Source of the DNA: Paenibacillus bovis
GTDB lineage: Bacteria; Bacillota; Bacilli; Paenibacillales; Paenibacillaceae
Length of the DNA stretch: 55,000 bases
Assembly (NCBI RefSeq): GCF_001421015.2
Contig: NZ_CP013023.1
Location: 677,501 to 732,500 of the forward strand
Direction: 5' to 3'
Both the position numbers and the translations under genes were made by a program. The notes below the pieces were generated by a model that was not told where the DNA came from, did no database searches, and worked only from the letters and a program-made list of their open reading frames with translations. The stretch's first letter is position 1. Each line of letters opens with the position of its first letter. Positions 34,772-44,925 of the stretch are shown piece by piece.

Positions 34772-36205
34772 ATGGAGCCGCAGACGTGGAACAGGCTGCT
34801 TGATCATGTCCGCATGCTGGTCCAGCAGGAGAAATGGTGGAGACCGGGAAGCTGTATTATAGCGGCTGTGTCCGGTGGTCCGGATTCTATTGCCCTGCTG
34901 CATGTACTGCATCAGCTGTCGCCGGAATACGGATGGAGCGTAATCTGTGCCCATATGAATCATGGTTTCCGGCCGGAAGAGTCGGCAGCCGAAGCCCGCT
35001 TTGTCGAAGCTGAGGCCAGCGCTCTGAGTATCCCGTTTGAATCGGAGCAGGTAGATGCGCCTGCCTATATGCAGCAGACCGGCAAAGGCGCGCAGGAAGC
35101 CGCGCGTGAACTCAGGTACCGGTTTTTGCACAATATCGCTGCCAAACACAGTGCGGATTCGATCGCGCTTGCCCATCATATGGATGATCAGGCAGAGACG
35201 GTCATGATGCGGATAATCCGCGGCACCGGCCCTGATGGAATCGGCGGTATCAAAATGCATCGAATCGAAAAAAATGTGGAACTTGTCCGGCCTTTTCTGC
35301 GTATATACAAGGCAGACCTCATTCGCAGTTGCGAGGAGTGCCATTTTCGGTACATGAACGACAGCAGCAACGAGCTCCGCAAATATACGCGTAATCGCAT
35401 CCGGCTGGATGTTTTGCCCTTTTTGGAACAGTACAACAAGCAGCTGGTTCCGACACTGGCCAGGCTTGCCGAGATTGCCGGACCGGAAAGCGAATATATT
35501 CAGCAGCAAACCGAGGCGTTATATGCGGAATTGGTTAAAGAAAAAGAAGGATCATTTTCATTTTCCGTGACTTCCTTTGTAGGCGCTCATGTCGCTTTAC
35601 AACGGAGGTTGATTAAACTAATATTAAATTATCTGTCATCAACTGCTGAACAATTTGATTTTGCCAAAATTGAATTAATCCGCCAGCAGATTGTACACAG
35701 TCATCTCACAAGCTGGAATCTGGATATAGGAGATCGGATTATCTGCGTACGCGAGTATGAAGACATCCGGTTTATGCAGGATTACCGGGGGGAACCAGAG
35801 CCATTTTGTATTCCTCTGCAGCGTGAAAATGCCGTTATATCCATACCGGGATCTTTGGATCAGATGGAGATTCGCTTGCTGGAATGGAAAGAGTATGATT
35901 CCGAAGCTTTACAGCTTTCTTCGGATGAAGCGTTATTCGATGCGGATTTAACGGATTTTCCGCTTTATTTGCGTTCCCGCCGTCCTGGCGATACTATCAG
36001 GCTGCTGGGCAGTGGAACGAAGAAAGTTAAAAATCTTTTTATCGATGCCAAAATACCATTATCTCAGCGTGATAGCCTGCCATTATTGACGGACCATCAT
36101 GGCCGTATACTGTGGATTCCGGGAGTCCGGCGCTCACAGGAAGCACTTTTGCATCCGGGCTCGGTTCATTGTCTTTATATGAGACGGATAAAGTCTGCAA
36201 AATAA
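34772..36205 (+). CDS. tilS: tRNA(Ile)-lysidine synthetase
   Basis: TilS converts C34 of the CAU-anticodon tRNA(Ile) to lysidine so that it reads AUA, and is essential. The PP-loop SGGPDS is at residues 34-39 and HHMDDQAETVMMRIIRGTG near 131-149. A TilS substrate-binding middle domain and a C-terminal domain with RRPGDTIRLLGSGTKKVKNLFID complete the 477 residues. ATG 34772 follows GGGGAGAAAG. It is followed by hpt and ftsH, the standard order. Confidence 0.95.
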   Translation: MEPQTWNRLLDHVRMLVQQEKWWRPGSCIIAAVSGGPDSIALLHVLHQLSPEYGWSVICAHMNHGFRPEESAAEARFVEAEASALSIPFESEQVDAPAYMQQTGKGAQEAARELRYRFLHNIAAKHSADSIALAHHMDDQAETVMMRIIRGTGPDGIGGIKMHRIEKNVELVRPFLRIYKADLIRSCEECHFRYMNDSSNELRKYTRNRIRLDVLPFLEQYNKQLVPTLARLAEIAGPESEYIQQQTEALYAELVKEKEGSFSFSVTSFVGAHVALQRRLIKLILNYLSSTAEQFDFAKIELIRQQIVHSHLTSWNLDIGDRIICVREYEDIRFMQDYRGEPEPFCIPLQRENAVISIPGSLDQMEIRLLEWKEYDSEALQLSSDEALFDADLTDFPLYLRSRRPGDTIRLLGSGTKKVKNLFIDAKIPLSQRDSLPLLTDHHGRILWIPGVRRSQEALLHPGSVHCLYMRRIKSAK

Positions 36206-36260
36206 TGTTTGATTTCCATCGATTTAGCTTGATAAGTATAATGTAGGAGGTTCATCCAAG

Positions 36261-36800
36261 TTGCACAACGATATCAAAGAAGTGCTCATCAGCGAGGAAG
36301 AAATTCAGCAGAAAATTCTGGAACTGGGCGCGAAGCTCGGTGAGGATTACAAGGATCGCAATCCGCTTGTAATCTGTGTCTTGAAAGGCGCATTTGTATT
36401 TATGTCCGATCTGGTAAAACGGATCGAAGTACCACTGGAAATCGATTTTATGGCAGTGTCCAGTTATGGTGCTTCCACCAAATCATCCGGTGTCGTTAAG
36501 ATTATCAAAGATCTGGACGTATCTGTAGAAGGCCGTGATGTACTGATTGTTGAAGATATTATTGATAGTGGTCTTACGCTCAGCTACCTCATGGAGATTC
36601 TGCGTGGTCGCAGTGCCAAGAGTGTGCGTGTAGTAACCCTTTTCGATAAGCCGACAGGCAGAACAGTCGAGCTGGAGGCAGATTATACAGGATTCATTAT
36701 CCCGGATGCCTTTATTGTTGGTTATGGTCTGGACTATGCCGAGCATTACCGGAATCTCCCCTACATCGGGATTTTAAAACCGGAAATTTATTCGAACTAA
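36261..36800 (+). CDS. hpt: Hypoxanthine phosphoribosyltransferase
   Basis: Hpt salvages hypoxanthine (and guanine) with PRPP. The PRPP loop [10 protein letters not shown] is at residues 97-106, with [11 protein letters not shown] near 41-51 and the C-terminal [17 protein letters not shown] typical of bacterial enzymes. The length is 179 residues. TTG 36261 follows AGGAGG by ten bases. In B. subtilis, Hpt binds TilS and FtsH expression, and the same tilS-hpt-ftsH order holds here. Confidence 0.96.
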   Translation: MHNDIKEVLISEEEIQQKILELGAKLGEDYKDRNPLVICVLKGAFVFMSDLVKRIEVPLEIDFMAVSSYGASTKSSGVVKIIKDLDVSVEGRDVLIVEDIIDSGLTLSYLMEILRGRSAKSVRVVTLFDKPTGRTVELEADYTGFIIPDAFIVGYGLDYAEHYRNLPYIGILKPEIYSN

Positions 36801-36891
36801 TTACCGGTCCTGCGGGCAATAATGGATAAAGAGTAATGAATGGGTATTATGCTCATTATTAACAATATCTGTTATTGCACTCTGCCATCTA

Positions 36892-36921
36892 TTGAGAAGG
36901 TCAGACGGGCTATGGTAAAAT
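36892..36921 (+). promoter_or_regulatory. ftsH promoter
   Basis: -35 TTGAGA (36892-36897), 18-base spacer, -10 TAAAAT (36916-36921), 30 nt before ftsH. Confidence 0.6.
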
Positions 36922-36950
36922 AATTTAAGTGTCTTGAGAGGAGGTAGGGG

Positions 36951-38996
36951 ATGAATCGGTTCATCCGGAATTCTGGGTTCTATTTAATACTTTTTTTAGT
37001 CGTGGTGGGCATTGTCCGTTACGTAAGTGACGGAAGTGAAGCTGCCGATAATCCAAGATATGACCAGCTCAAAGCCGCACTGAACAGCGGTAATGTAGCA
37101 TCGGTAACGATTCAATATGATAACTATGCTTATCTGGTTACCGGTATGTACAAAGAGCAGCCTGAAGGTGCAAAGACCAAGCAGTTTTCATCCTACATCC
37201 CTGCCACCGACGCAGCGTTGGATCTAATCAACACTGCCAGTGAAACCAAGGGGACGCAGGTAACCGTTAAGCCTAAGGAAGGCGACAGTATCTGGTTGTC
37301 TTTTATTACATCCATGATCCCGCTCGTGATTATGTTTATTCTCTTCTTCTTCCTCTTCAATCAGGCTCAGGGTGGCGGCGGCAAAGTGATGAACTTTGGC
37401 AAAAGCCGTGCTCGTCTGTATAACGAAGAAAAGAAAAAGATTACTTTCGAGGATGTAGCCGGTGCAGACGAGGAGAAACAGGAACTCGTCGAAGTGGTTG
37501 ATTTCCTCAAAGATCCGCGTAAATTCAACACCGTTGGTGCCCGTATCCCTAAAGGGGTACTGCTCGTTGGTCCTCCGGGTACAGGTAAAACGCTCCTTGC
37601 TCGCGCTGTAGCCGGTGAAGCAGGAGTACCGTTCTTCAGCATCTCGGGTTCTGACTTCGTCGAAATGTTCGTCGGTGTCGGTGCATCCCGTGTACGTGAC
37701 TTGTTCGAGAATGCGAAGAAAAATGCGCCATGTATCATCTTTATCGATGAGATTGACGCAGTAGGACGTCAGCGTGGTGCTGGCCTGGGCGGCGGTCACG
37801 ACGAACGTGAACAAACGCTCAACCAGTTGCTCGTTGAGATGGATGGTTTTGGAGCCAACGAAGGTATTATTATCGTAGCGGCAACCAACCGTCCGGATAT
37901 TCTGGACCCTGCGCTTCTGCGTCCAGGTCGTTTTGACCGTCAGATTACGGTTGATCGTCCGGATGTCAAAGGCCGTGAAGCGGTACTGAAAGTCCATGCA
38001 CGTAATAAACCGCTGACCAAGGATGTCAAACTGGACATTATTGCGAAGCGTACAACCGGCTTTACCGGAGCGGATCTGGAGAACCTGCTGAACGAAGCAG
38101 CGCTTCTGGCAGCACGCCGCAACCGTCGTGATATTTCCATGCGCGAGGTAGACGAAGCGATTGACCGTGTTATCGTAGGTACAGAGAAACGCAGCCGCGT
38201 GATCAGTGACCGCGAGAAACGCATCGTAGCCTACCACGAAGCAGGACATACGATCGTTGGTTACTTCCTGGAGCATGCCGATATGGTACACAAAGTAACA
38301 ATCGTACCACGCGGACGTGCTGGCGGTTATGTAATCATGATGCCAAAAGAAGATCGCACTCTCGTGACCAAACAGGAACTGCTGGATAAAGTAACCGGTC
38401 TCCTGGGCGGACGTGTAGCGGAAGAACTGTATATCGGTGAGATTGGTACCGGCGCATACAGTGACTTCCAGCAGGCGACCAGCATCGTGCGCAGCATGAT
38501 CGTAGAATACGGTATGAGTGAGAAGCTTGGTCCTATGCAGTTCGGTAACTCGCAGGGTCAAGTATTCCTGGGACGCGATTTCGGACATGAGCAGAACTAC
38601 AGTGATGCGATTGCCTACGAAATCGATCAGGAAATGAATCGCTTCATTACCGAGTCGTACGAGCGTTGTCGTGAGCTGTTGCAAAAGCACTCTCGCGAAA
38701 TGCATTTGGTTGCACAGACATTGCTTGAAGTAGAGACACTGGACTTCGAACAAATCAAACATCTGATCGAAACAGGATCACTGGAAGGTTTGGGTGAAGG
38801 TACAACTGGCGGTAACGACAGCGGTCCTTCCGAAGGTGGCGAACCTACTTTTGACAGCATTGGCGACTCCCAGGTACGTCTTGAAAAAGACAACAACCCA
38901 TCATCAGCTCCAGGAGCGGGCGGAACTATTCCAAACAATCCGACAGACGGTTCTGATGATAACCGTGGCTCTGGTGGCGGCACGCCGACCATCTAA
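36951..38996 (+). CDS. ftsH: ATP-dependent zinc metalloprotease FtsH
   Basis: A hexameric membrane AAA+ protease for quality control and regulator turnover. Two membrane spans (about 10-25 and 116-136) flank a small extracytoplasmic domain. Walker A GPPGTGKT is at 207-214, Walker B FIDEID near 264-269, the second region of homology [20 protein letters not shown] is at 311-330, and the zinc site HEAGH is at 429-433. After about residue 610 comes a Gly/Ser/Asp/Asn-rich tail of roughly 60 residues, likely disordered. The length is 681 residues. ATG 36951 follows GAGAGGAGGTAGGGG. Confidence 0.97.
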   Translation: MNRFIRNSGFYLILFLVVVGIVRYVSDGSEAADNPRYDQLKAALNSGNVASVTIQYDNYAYLVTGMYKEQPEGAKTKQFSSYIPATDAALDLINTASETKGTQVTVKPKEGDSIWLSFITSMIPLVIMFILFFFLFNQAQGGGGKVMNFGKSRARLYNEEKKKITFEDVAGADEEKQELVEVVDFLKDPRKFNTVGARIPKGVLLVGPPGTGKTLLARAVAGEAGVPFFSISGSDFVEMFVGVGASRVRDLFENAKKNAPCIIFIDEIDAVGRQRGAGLGGGHDEREQTLNQLLVEMDGFGANEGIIIVAATNRPDILDPALLRPGRFDRQITVDRPDVKGREAVLKVHARNKPLTKDVKLDIIAKRTTGFTGADLENLLNEAALLAARRNRRDISMREVDEAIDRVIVGTEKRSRVISDREKRIVAYHEAGHTIVGYFLEHADMVHKVTIVPRGRAGGYVIMMPKEDRTLVTKQELLDKVTGLLGGRVAEELYIGEIGTGAYSDFQQATSIVRSMIVEYGMSEKLGPMQFGNSQGQVFLGRDFGHEQNYSDAIAYEIDQEMNRFITESYERCRELLQKHSREMHLVAQTLLEVETLDFEQIKHLIETGSLEGLGEGTTGGNDSGPSEGGEPTFDSIGDSQVRLEKDNNPSSAPGAGGTIPNNPTDGSDDNRGSGGGTPTI

Positions 38997-39019
38997 TTCC
39001 ATACTATTTCCTTAAATTA

Positions 39020-39057
39020 AAAGCCTGAAGATCTTAGAGATCTTCAGGCTTTTTTTG
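39020..39057 (+). terminator. ftsH terminator
   Basis: AAAAGCCTGAAGATC / GATCTTCAGGCTTTT with loop TTAGA and a long T run. Confidence 0.94.
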
Positions 39058-39165
39058 TATAGGTTGGTAAAAGAATAAATAATCCTCGTTATGGATAGTT
39101 CCTTGCGCTAAACAACCGATCCGTATTTTGATGAAATAAATGTTAACTTTGCGCCCAATAACCGA

Positions 39166-39195
39166 TTGACAATCCTATCAAGGATTGTGTACATT
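39166..39195 (+). promoter_or_regulatory. nad operon promoter
   Basis: -35 TTGACA (39166-39171), 18-base spacer, -10 TACATT (39190-39195), leaving a leader of about 140 nt before nadA. Confidence 0.6.
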
Positions 39196-39343
39196 ATTGG
39201 AGATGTTGATCACAATTTTGACACATTTCGCAGTCGACTACGAGATTTTTTTCACAAAGTAGGTTAGATCATCTATTCAATGATGAACGATAAACGTTCA
39301 AGATTGTGAAAACTGTCTCAAACTATTACAGGGAGATGAATTC

Positions 39344-40288
39344 ATGGAAGCTCTGGCATTGGAGAAAAAGGCAGAACGTGATGCACAATTACGGGAGCGT
39401 CTGCTGCAGCTGAAAAAGGAACGAAATGCTATTATTCTGGCACATTATTATCAGCGGGACGAGATTCAAGAAGTGGCTGATTTTCGGGGAGATTCTTTTT
39501 TGCTGGCTCAAAAAGCAGCACAGACCGATGCGGATACGATTGTATTTTGCGGGGTTCATTTTATGGGAGAAAGCGCCAAAATTCTCGCACCAAACAAAAC
39601 CGTCATTATCCCGGATGAACGAGCAGGCTGTCCGATGGCGGATATGGTCAATGTAGACGGACTGCGCCGGCTCAAGGAAAAGCATCCGAATGCCAAAGTA
39701 GTCACCTATATCAACTCCTCTGCCGATGTCAAAGCAGAAACCGATATCTGCTGTACGTCCGCCAATGCGGTCAAAGTTATCCAATCCGTCGATTCCGACG
39801 AAATTATCTGGGTGCCGGATAAAAACCTCGGTCACTATGTACAGCAGCATACCGACAAGAAAATGATCATCTGGGAAGGATACTGCAATACCCATGATAT
39901 GCTCACTGTCAAAGATGTGATCGAGATGAGAGCCAAGCATCCGAATGCACAGTTTGTCGTTCATCCGGAATGCCGTCCCGAAGTAGTGGCATTGGGTGAC
40001 TTTGTAGGTAGTACGACTGCGATTATTAAATATTGCCGGGAGTCGGACTGTCAGGAATTTATTGTGGGTACAGAAGATGGCACCGGCTATCAGCTGCGCA
40101 AGGACAGCCCGGACAAAGCATTTCATTTTGCCAGTAAATACCTGGTATGTCCCAATATGAAAGTAAACAACCTCAAAAAGCTCGTAAACTGCCTGGAAAC
40201 AATGAAGCCGCAAATCTATGTACCACCAGCTATCGCTGACCGTGCACGAATCTCGCTGGAGCGTATGCTGGAAGTCTCTTCTTCCTAG
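39344..40288 (+). CDS. nadA: Quinolinate synthase
   Basis: NadA, a [4Fe-4S] enzyme, condenses iminoaspartate with dihydroxyacetone phosphate to quinolinate. The 314 residues contain the three cluster cysteines in the expected areas (AGCPMADMV near 95, VHPECRPEV near 205, and the C-terminal YLVCPNMK near 268) plus a further CC pair. The motif ILAHYYQRDEIQEVADFRGD is clear near 35. ATG 39344 follows CAGGGAGATGAATTC. It heads nadA-nadB-nadC. Confidence 0.95.
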   Translation: MEALALEKKAERDAQLRERLLQLKKERNAIILAHYYQRDEIQEVADFRGDSFLLAQKAAQTDADTIVFCGVHFMGESAKILAPNKTVIIPDERAGCPMADMVNVDGLRRLKEKHPNAKVVTYINSSADVKAETDICCTSANAVKVIQSVDSDEIIWVPDKNLGHYVQQHTDKKMIIWEGYCNTHDMLTVKDVIEMRAKHPNAQFVVHPECRPEVVALGDFVGSTTAIIKYCRESDCQEFIVGTEDGTGYQLRKDSPDKAFHFASKYLVCPNMKVNNLKKLVNCLETMKPQIYVPPAIADRARISLERMLEVSSS

Positions 40289-40318
40289 AATCGGTCAATA
40301 GAAAGGCAGGCGTATAGG

Positions 40319-42130
40319 ATGAATGCGGAATATAACCAGTCGGATAAAAAAGTGCATCATCATCTGGTGCAGACGACCACGGATATATTAATTATTGGCT
40401 CGGGAATAGCAGGTTTGTACACGGCTATCCTCGCAAGTGAACATAAGAACGTGCTATTAATCACAAAGAAAGCCCTTCTGGAAAGCAACACCCGTTATGC
40501 CCAGGGCGGTATTGCAGCAGTGATCAGCGATGACGACTCGCCCGCTTATCACCGCGAGGATACACTGCTCGCGGGAGCAGGCCTTTGTTCAGCAAAAGCG
40601 GTGGATATCCTCGTGCATGAAGGCCCATCAGGTGTACAGGAGCTGATACGTCTGGGGACTGCTTTTGATACAACTGATGGCCAGCTGGAGCTGACACGTG
40701 AGGGAGCACATAGTCATCGCCGTATTTTGCATGCCAATGGGGACTCGACCGGCTGTGAGATTGTAAGAGCATTGGCCCGACAGGCCGCAGAAAATGATCG
40801 AATTACAATCTGGGAGCATCATTTTACTGTAGATCTGGTGCATAAAGGAGAAGAATGCAGCGGTGCGATAGTACAGCGGCCGGATGGTACCAGAGTGTAT
40901 GTGGAGGCAGAAGCGACGATTCTGTGCACAGGCGGAGGCGGTCAGCTGTATGAACATACGACCAATCCGGATGTAGCGACCGGGGATGGCTTGGCAATAG
41001 CCTATCGGGCGGGTGCTATACTGCGGGATATGGAGTTTGTACAATTTCATCCGACAGCACTCTGTTATCCCGGGGCTCCCCGTTTTCTGATCTCCGAAGC
41101 TGTACGAGGAGAAGGCGCGATTTTACGGAACCGGCAGGGAGAAGCTTTTATGAAGCGATATCATCCTTTGGGTGATCTGGCTCCACGTGATATTGTCGCC
41201 CGGGCAATCATAAAAGAGATGCGGCAGGACGGCAGCTCGAACGTGTATCTGGATATTACACATGAGACGCAAGAGATGCTGCAGCGGCGATTTCCGACCA
41301 TTTATGAGACCTGCCTGAATTATGGACTGGATCTATCCTCCGACTGGATACCGGTTGCACCTGCAGCTCATTACATGATGGGCGGCATCCGTACGGATGA
41401 ATACGGAGAAAGCAGTATTCACAGGCTATTTGCCTGTGGTGAAGTATCGTCCACCGGCGTTCATGGAGCGAATCGGCTGGCGAGCAACTCACTATCCGAA
41501 GCGATCGTATTTGGTAAAAGGATTATCGAGCGCATTATGGATTCTTCCTGGTCTGTCCGAAAGGCAGACACAGAGCCGTTCTACACGCATTGGAGTACTC
41601 CGCTGGCAGAAACAATACATGCTGAATATGATCTGATAGCCGCTGATCACAGAGATACGCTGAGCGAATCACGCAGCAGAGGGAACCAGCAGATACACAG
41701 GATAAGTTCGTCCTTAGCGACGCGTATGGCACAATCTTATTTTTCCGACCAGAGAAATGTAAATAAATTCACAAACTTATCATCCGATCTAATGCTTGCT
41801 ATGGATGAGCATGAGATCCGGAAGCAGCTGCAGCAGATCATGACCCGATATGCCGGCATCAGCCGCAGTGGCGATACTTTGCAGGAAGGAATAATGCTTC
41901 TCGCCCGGTTACCCGAACTGTCTGATAAGGATTGTACCTATGAACAGCTGGAGCTGCGCAATATGCAGCTGTGTGCCGCTCTGATTTTGCAGGCTGCCTG
42001 GTATCGTCAGGAAAGCCGTGGTGGACATTATCGCGAAGATTTCCCGGAACGCAATGATTTGAATTGGCAAAAGCATACTTTACAGCATATTACGCGCGGA
42101 CTTATGGAGGAGAATAGAGATGACGTTTAA
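40319..42130 (+). CDS. nadB: L-aspartate oxidase
   Basis: NadB is an FAD enzyme that oxidises aspartate to iminoaspartate, which is handed to NadA. The Rossmann motif IIGSGIAGLYTAILA is at about residues 25-39, followed by NTRYAQGGIAAV near 57, HANGDSTGCEI near 138 and the active-site MEFVQFHPTALCYPGAP. A C-terminal helical domain completes 603 residues, somewhat longer than the usual 530-540 because of an N-terminal extension and extra residues before the C-terminal domain. It overlaps nadC by 11 nt, which implies coupling. Confidence 0.95.
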   Translation: MNAEYNQSDKKVHHHLVQTTTDILIIGSGIAGLYTAILASEHKNVLLITKKALLESNTRYAQGGIAAVISDDDSPAYHREDTLLAGAGLCSAKAVDILVHEGPSGVQELIRLGTAFDTTDGQLELTREGAHSHRRILHANGDSTGCEIVRALARQAAENDRITIWEHHFTVDLVHKGEECSGAIVQRPDGTRVYVEAEATILCTGGGGQLYEHTTNPDVATGDGLAIAYRAGAILRDMEFVQFHPTALCYPGAPRFLISEAVRGEGAILRNRQGEAFMKRYHPLGDLAPRDIVARAIIKEMRQDGSSNVYLDITHETQEMLQRRFPTIYETCLNYGLDLSSDWIPVAPAAHYMMGGIRTDEYGESSIHRLFACGEVSSTGVHGANRLASNSLSEAIVFGKRIIERIMDSSWSVRKADTEPFYTHWSTPLAETIHAEYDLIAADHRDTLSESRSRGNQQIHRISSSLATRMAQSYFSDQRNVNKFTNLSSDLMLAMDEHEIRKQLQQIMTRYAGISRSGDTLQEGIMLLARLPELSDKDCTYEQLELRNMQLCAALILQAAWYRQESRGGHYREDFPERNDLNWQKHTLQHITRGLMEENRDDV

Positions 42131-42986
42131 TGGATATCAGGAGAATCTTACGAATTGGATCAAACTGTGGCTGCAGGAAGATGTAGGATCGGGTGATATT
42201 ACGACTGCTGCTACAGTTCCAACAGGTCATCACAGTGTAGCTGTTATCCATGCCAAGCAGGACGGTATTCTGGCCGGATTGCCTGTTGCCGAGCATGTAT
42301 TTCAGACAGTGGACCCTGCTCTTCAGTTCACGGCTATTGCGACAGAAGGACAGTCTCTGGCTCAGGGAGATATTATCGCCAGAGTGGAGGGCAGCACCCA
42401 TTCGCTGCTGACCGGAGAAAGACTGGCGCTGAATCTGCTGCAGCGGATGTCCGGTATCGCTACCCGCACCCGTCAGTATGTGGATATGATTGATGGGCTG
42501 CCGGTACGGCTTGTCGATACGCGCAAGACTACACCCGGCCACCGGATGTTGGAAAAGTATGCTGTCCGCGTTGGTGGTGGCAGCAATCACCGATTCGGTC
42601 TGTATGATGCAGTCATGATCAAGGACAATCATATCAAAGCAGCCGGTGGCATTTTGCCAGCTGTTCAGGCTGCACGGGCACAGATTCCGCATACGATGAC
42701 CATCGAAGTAGAGACCGAGACGATAGAGCAGGTCACAGAAGCACTGCAAAGTGGTGCAGATATCATCATGTTGGATAATATGAATCATGAGCTGATGCGC
42801 GAAGCAGTCGCTTTGATTCGCAGTCAGAGTCCTCATGTCCGTATTGAGGCTTCGGGAAATGTATCGCTCACCACGATTCGCGGATTGGCCGAGACAGGGA
42901 TCGATATTATCTCGGTTGGACGACTGACCTATTCTTTTGATAATCTGGATATTAGTCTGGATCTGGGAAACAAGAAGAGGGAGTGA
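42120..42986 (+). CDS. nadC: Nicotinate-nucleotide pyrophosphorylase (carboxylating)
   Basis: NadC (quinolinate phosphoribosyltransferase) turns quinolinate and PRPP into nicotinate mononucleotide. The N-terminal WLQEDVGSGDITT, the substrate-binding RLVDTRKTTPGHR (near 136) and the barrel motifs MIKDNHI and EVETETIEQ are visible. The length is 288 residues. The start lies inside the end of nadB, with GGAGG upstream. Confidence 0.96.
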   Translation: MTFNGYQENLTNWIKLWLQEDVGSGDITTAATVPTGHHSVAVIHAKQDGILAGLPVAEHVFQTVDPALQFTAIATEGQSLAQGDIIARVEGSTHSLLTGERLALNLLQRMSGIATRTRQYVDMIDGLPVRLVDTRKTTPGHRMLEKYAVRVGGGSNHRFGLYDAVMIKDNHIKAAGGILPAVQAARAQIPHTMTIEVETETIEQVTEALQSGADIIMLDNMNHELMREAVALIRSQSPHVRIEASGNVSLTTIRGLAETGIDIISVGRLTYSFDNLDISLDLGNKKRE

Positions 42987-42992
42987 CACGCA

Positions 42993-43790
42993 TTGGTATT
43001 GGTGATTGATATCGGAAATACGAATATTGCGTTTGGCGTATATAGAGGCGAGAAGCTGCTGCATCATTTTCGTATCAGTACCAATCGCCAGGCAACACCG
43101 GATGAATACGGAGTGACTATTCATCAACTGTTTCAGATGTCCGGCGTTGCTATCGCAGATATCAAAGGAATTATTATTTCGTCTGTTGTACCGCCGATTA
43201 TGCATACACTGGAAGAGATGTGCGAAAAATATCTGCATCATACTCCCATGATTATCGGACCGGGTATACGTACCGGCCTGAATCTGCGTTACGAGAATCC
43301 GCGCGAAGTGGGAGCAGACCGGATTGTAAATGCCGTCGCTGCTATTTCCCTGTATGGCAGTCCGGTGATTGTCGTCGATTTTGGAACCGCAACCACCTTT
43401 GACTGTATTGATGAGCAGGGGAACTACCTGGGCGGCGCTATCGTACCAGGGATCGGCATCTCCACGGAGGCGCTGTATCAGCGTGCTTCCAAGCTGCCTA
43501 ATATTGAACTGGAAAAGCCTCGTAAAGTCATCGGGCGTAATACGGTTCATGCCATGCAATCCGGTATTATTTTCGGTTATGCGGGTCAGGTCGATGGCAT
43601 TGTCAAAAGAATCCGCGCTGAAATGGGCGTAACCGCCAGAGTTATCGCAACCGGTGGACTGGCGGAGCTCATTTCGAGTGAAACCGAAACGGTAACCGAA
43701 GTGAATCCCATGCTGACCCTGGAAGGACTTCGACTGATTTATGAACGCAATCTCGGTACTGCCCGTCCTGCACCACGCAGTGGAGAGTAA
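42993..43790 (+). CDS. coaX: Type III pantothenate kinase
   Basis: CoaX starts coenzyme A synthesis and is not feedback-inhibited by CoA. It belongs to the ASKHA fold: the phosphate-1 motif [10 protein letters not shown] is at residues 6-15, [11 protein letters not shown] near 105-115, and the adenosine-region DFGTATTFD near 127-135. The 265-residue length is normal. TTG 42993 follows GAGGGAG by nine bases and lies 6 nt after nadC, so CoA and NAD synthesis appear co-transcribed here. Confidence 0.95.
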   Translation: MVLVIDIGNTNIAFGVYRGEKLLHHFRISTNRQATPDEYGVTIHQLFQMSGVAIADIKGIIISSVVPPIMHTLEEMCEKYLHHTPMIIGPGIRTGLNLRYENPREVGADRIVNAVAAISLYGSPVIVVDFGTATTFDCIDEQGNYLGGAIVPGIGISTEALYQRASKLPNIELEKPRKVIGRNTVHAMQSGIIFGYAGQVDGIVKRIRAEMGVTARVIATGGLAELISSETETVTEVNPMLTLEGLRLIYERNLGTARPAPRSGE

Positions 43791-43817
43791 TGGCTATTTC
43801 TCTCCCCGGCAAAACTT

Positions 43818-43846
43818 TTGACGTGATGATCGCGTCTAATTACAAT
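43818..43846 (+). promoter_or_regulatory. hslO promoter
   Basis: -35 TTGACG (43818-43823) and -10 TACAAT (43841-43846) with 17-base spacing; the leader to hslO is about 155 nt. Confidence 0.6.
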
Positions 43847-44010
43847 AGATAGAACATGGTACAGTTGGTAATCAGATGCTTATGATAGGTAATATACGCA
43901 TTTTTGCACAGCAGCTATCGAATTCAGCTGCAATGTACCCTATAATAGACTATATGTCCTTTGTATGACATCACGATCAAGCAGGCAGAACGAGAGGAGT
44001 TCATTTATAT

Positions 44011-44910
44011 ATGGAACAACATAATGGCAATACACAACCGGATCGTCTGATCCGTGGAATAGCAATGGGTGGCAAAGTACGTGCATTTGCTATCCGCTCT
44101 ACGCATCTGGTAGAGGAACTGCGCCGTCGTCATGATACATGGCCAACCGCGACTGCAGCGATGGGACGTACCTTGACTGCAGCAGCCATGATGGGCGCCA
44201 TGCTCAAAGGCGAAGAGAAATTGACTCTTCAGGTCAAAGGAAATGGACCACTCGGACAGATTGTTGCCGATGCCAATGCTAAAGGTGAAGTGCGCGGTTA
44301 CGTGGATAACCCGCATGTTCATTTGCCGAGCAATGCAATGGGCAAGCTGGACGTAGCCGGAGCAGTCGGAACCGAAGGCTTTATTTATGTCATCAAGGAT
44401 CTGGGACTCAAAGATCCTTATCGCGGCAGTGTACCGATCGTATCGGGAGAGCTGGGCGAAGATTTCACGTACTATTTTGCAACGTCCGAACAGACACCAT
44501 CTGCAGTAGGCGTAGGCGTACTGGTAGATACGGATAATTCGGTTATCGTAGCAGGCGGATTCATTATCCAGCTGCTGCCGGGTCTGACCGATGCCGAGAT
44601 TGATCAGCTGGAAAAAGGACTGGGTACCCTGCCGCCGGTAACTTCGCTGCTGAACGAAGGGCTGGAGCTGGAAGAGCTGCTCGGACGCATTCTGCCGGAT
44701 GTAGAAGTTATGGACGGTATGGATATCGTATTTAACTGTTCCTGTTCCCGTGAACGTGTTGAACAGACACTGGTCAGCCTGGGCGAGCATGAGCTGGTAC
44801 AACTGATCGAAGAAGACGGACAGGCAGAAGTGGTATGTCATTTCTGTAACGAGAAATACCAGTTTGACCGTCAGGACCTGGAACGCATTCTGGCTTCAGC
44901 CAGAAATTAA
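44011..44910 (+). CDS. hslO: Redox-regulated chaperone Hsp33
   Basis: Hsp33 is a holdase switched on by oxidation and unfolding. The C-terminal zinc redox switch is intact: Cys243 and Cys245 (CSC) and Cys276 and Cys279 (CHFC). The N-terminal chaperone domain has ATAAMGRTLTAAAMMGAML and the GNGPLGQIVADANAKGEVRG stretch. The length is 299 residues. ATG 44011 follows GAGAGGAG by 11 bases. It is followed by a foldase and cysK, the usual order. Confidence 0.96.
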   Translation: MEQHNGNTQPDRLIRGIAMGGKVRAFAIRSTHLVEELRRRHDTWPTATAAMGRTLTAAAMMGAMLKGEEKLTLQVKGNGPLGQIVADANAKGEVRGYVDNPHVHLPSNAMGKLDVAGAVGTEGFIYVIKDLGLKDPYRGSVPIVSGELGEDFTYYFATSEQTPSAVGVGVLVDTDNSVIVAGGFIIQLLPGLTDAEIDQLEKGLGTLPPVTSLLNEGLELEELLGRILPDVEVMDGMDIVFNCSCSRERVEQTLVSLGEHELVQLIEEDGQAEVVCHFCNEKYQFDRQDLERILASARN

Positions 44911-44925
44911 GGGATATCAAGACAT

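Larger units (their letters stand above)
38997..39343 (+). other. ftsH-nadA spacer
   Basis: This 347-nt gap holds the ftsH terminator, the nadA promoter, and an inverted repeat GAACG / CGTTC near 39286-39300 in the nadA leader. No gene and no known riboswitch was recognised. A NiaR-type operator may exist but could not be identified with confidence. Confidence 0.5.

Noticed and set aside
37224..38762. Long minus-strand frame of 512 codons opposite ftsH
   Set aside because: It is an antisense shadow of the highly conserved ftsH reading frame, without a ribosome site or protein-like composition.
42102..43559. Minus-strand frame of 485 codons opposite nadC and coaX
   Set aside because: It is an antisense shadow of two clearly real genes.
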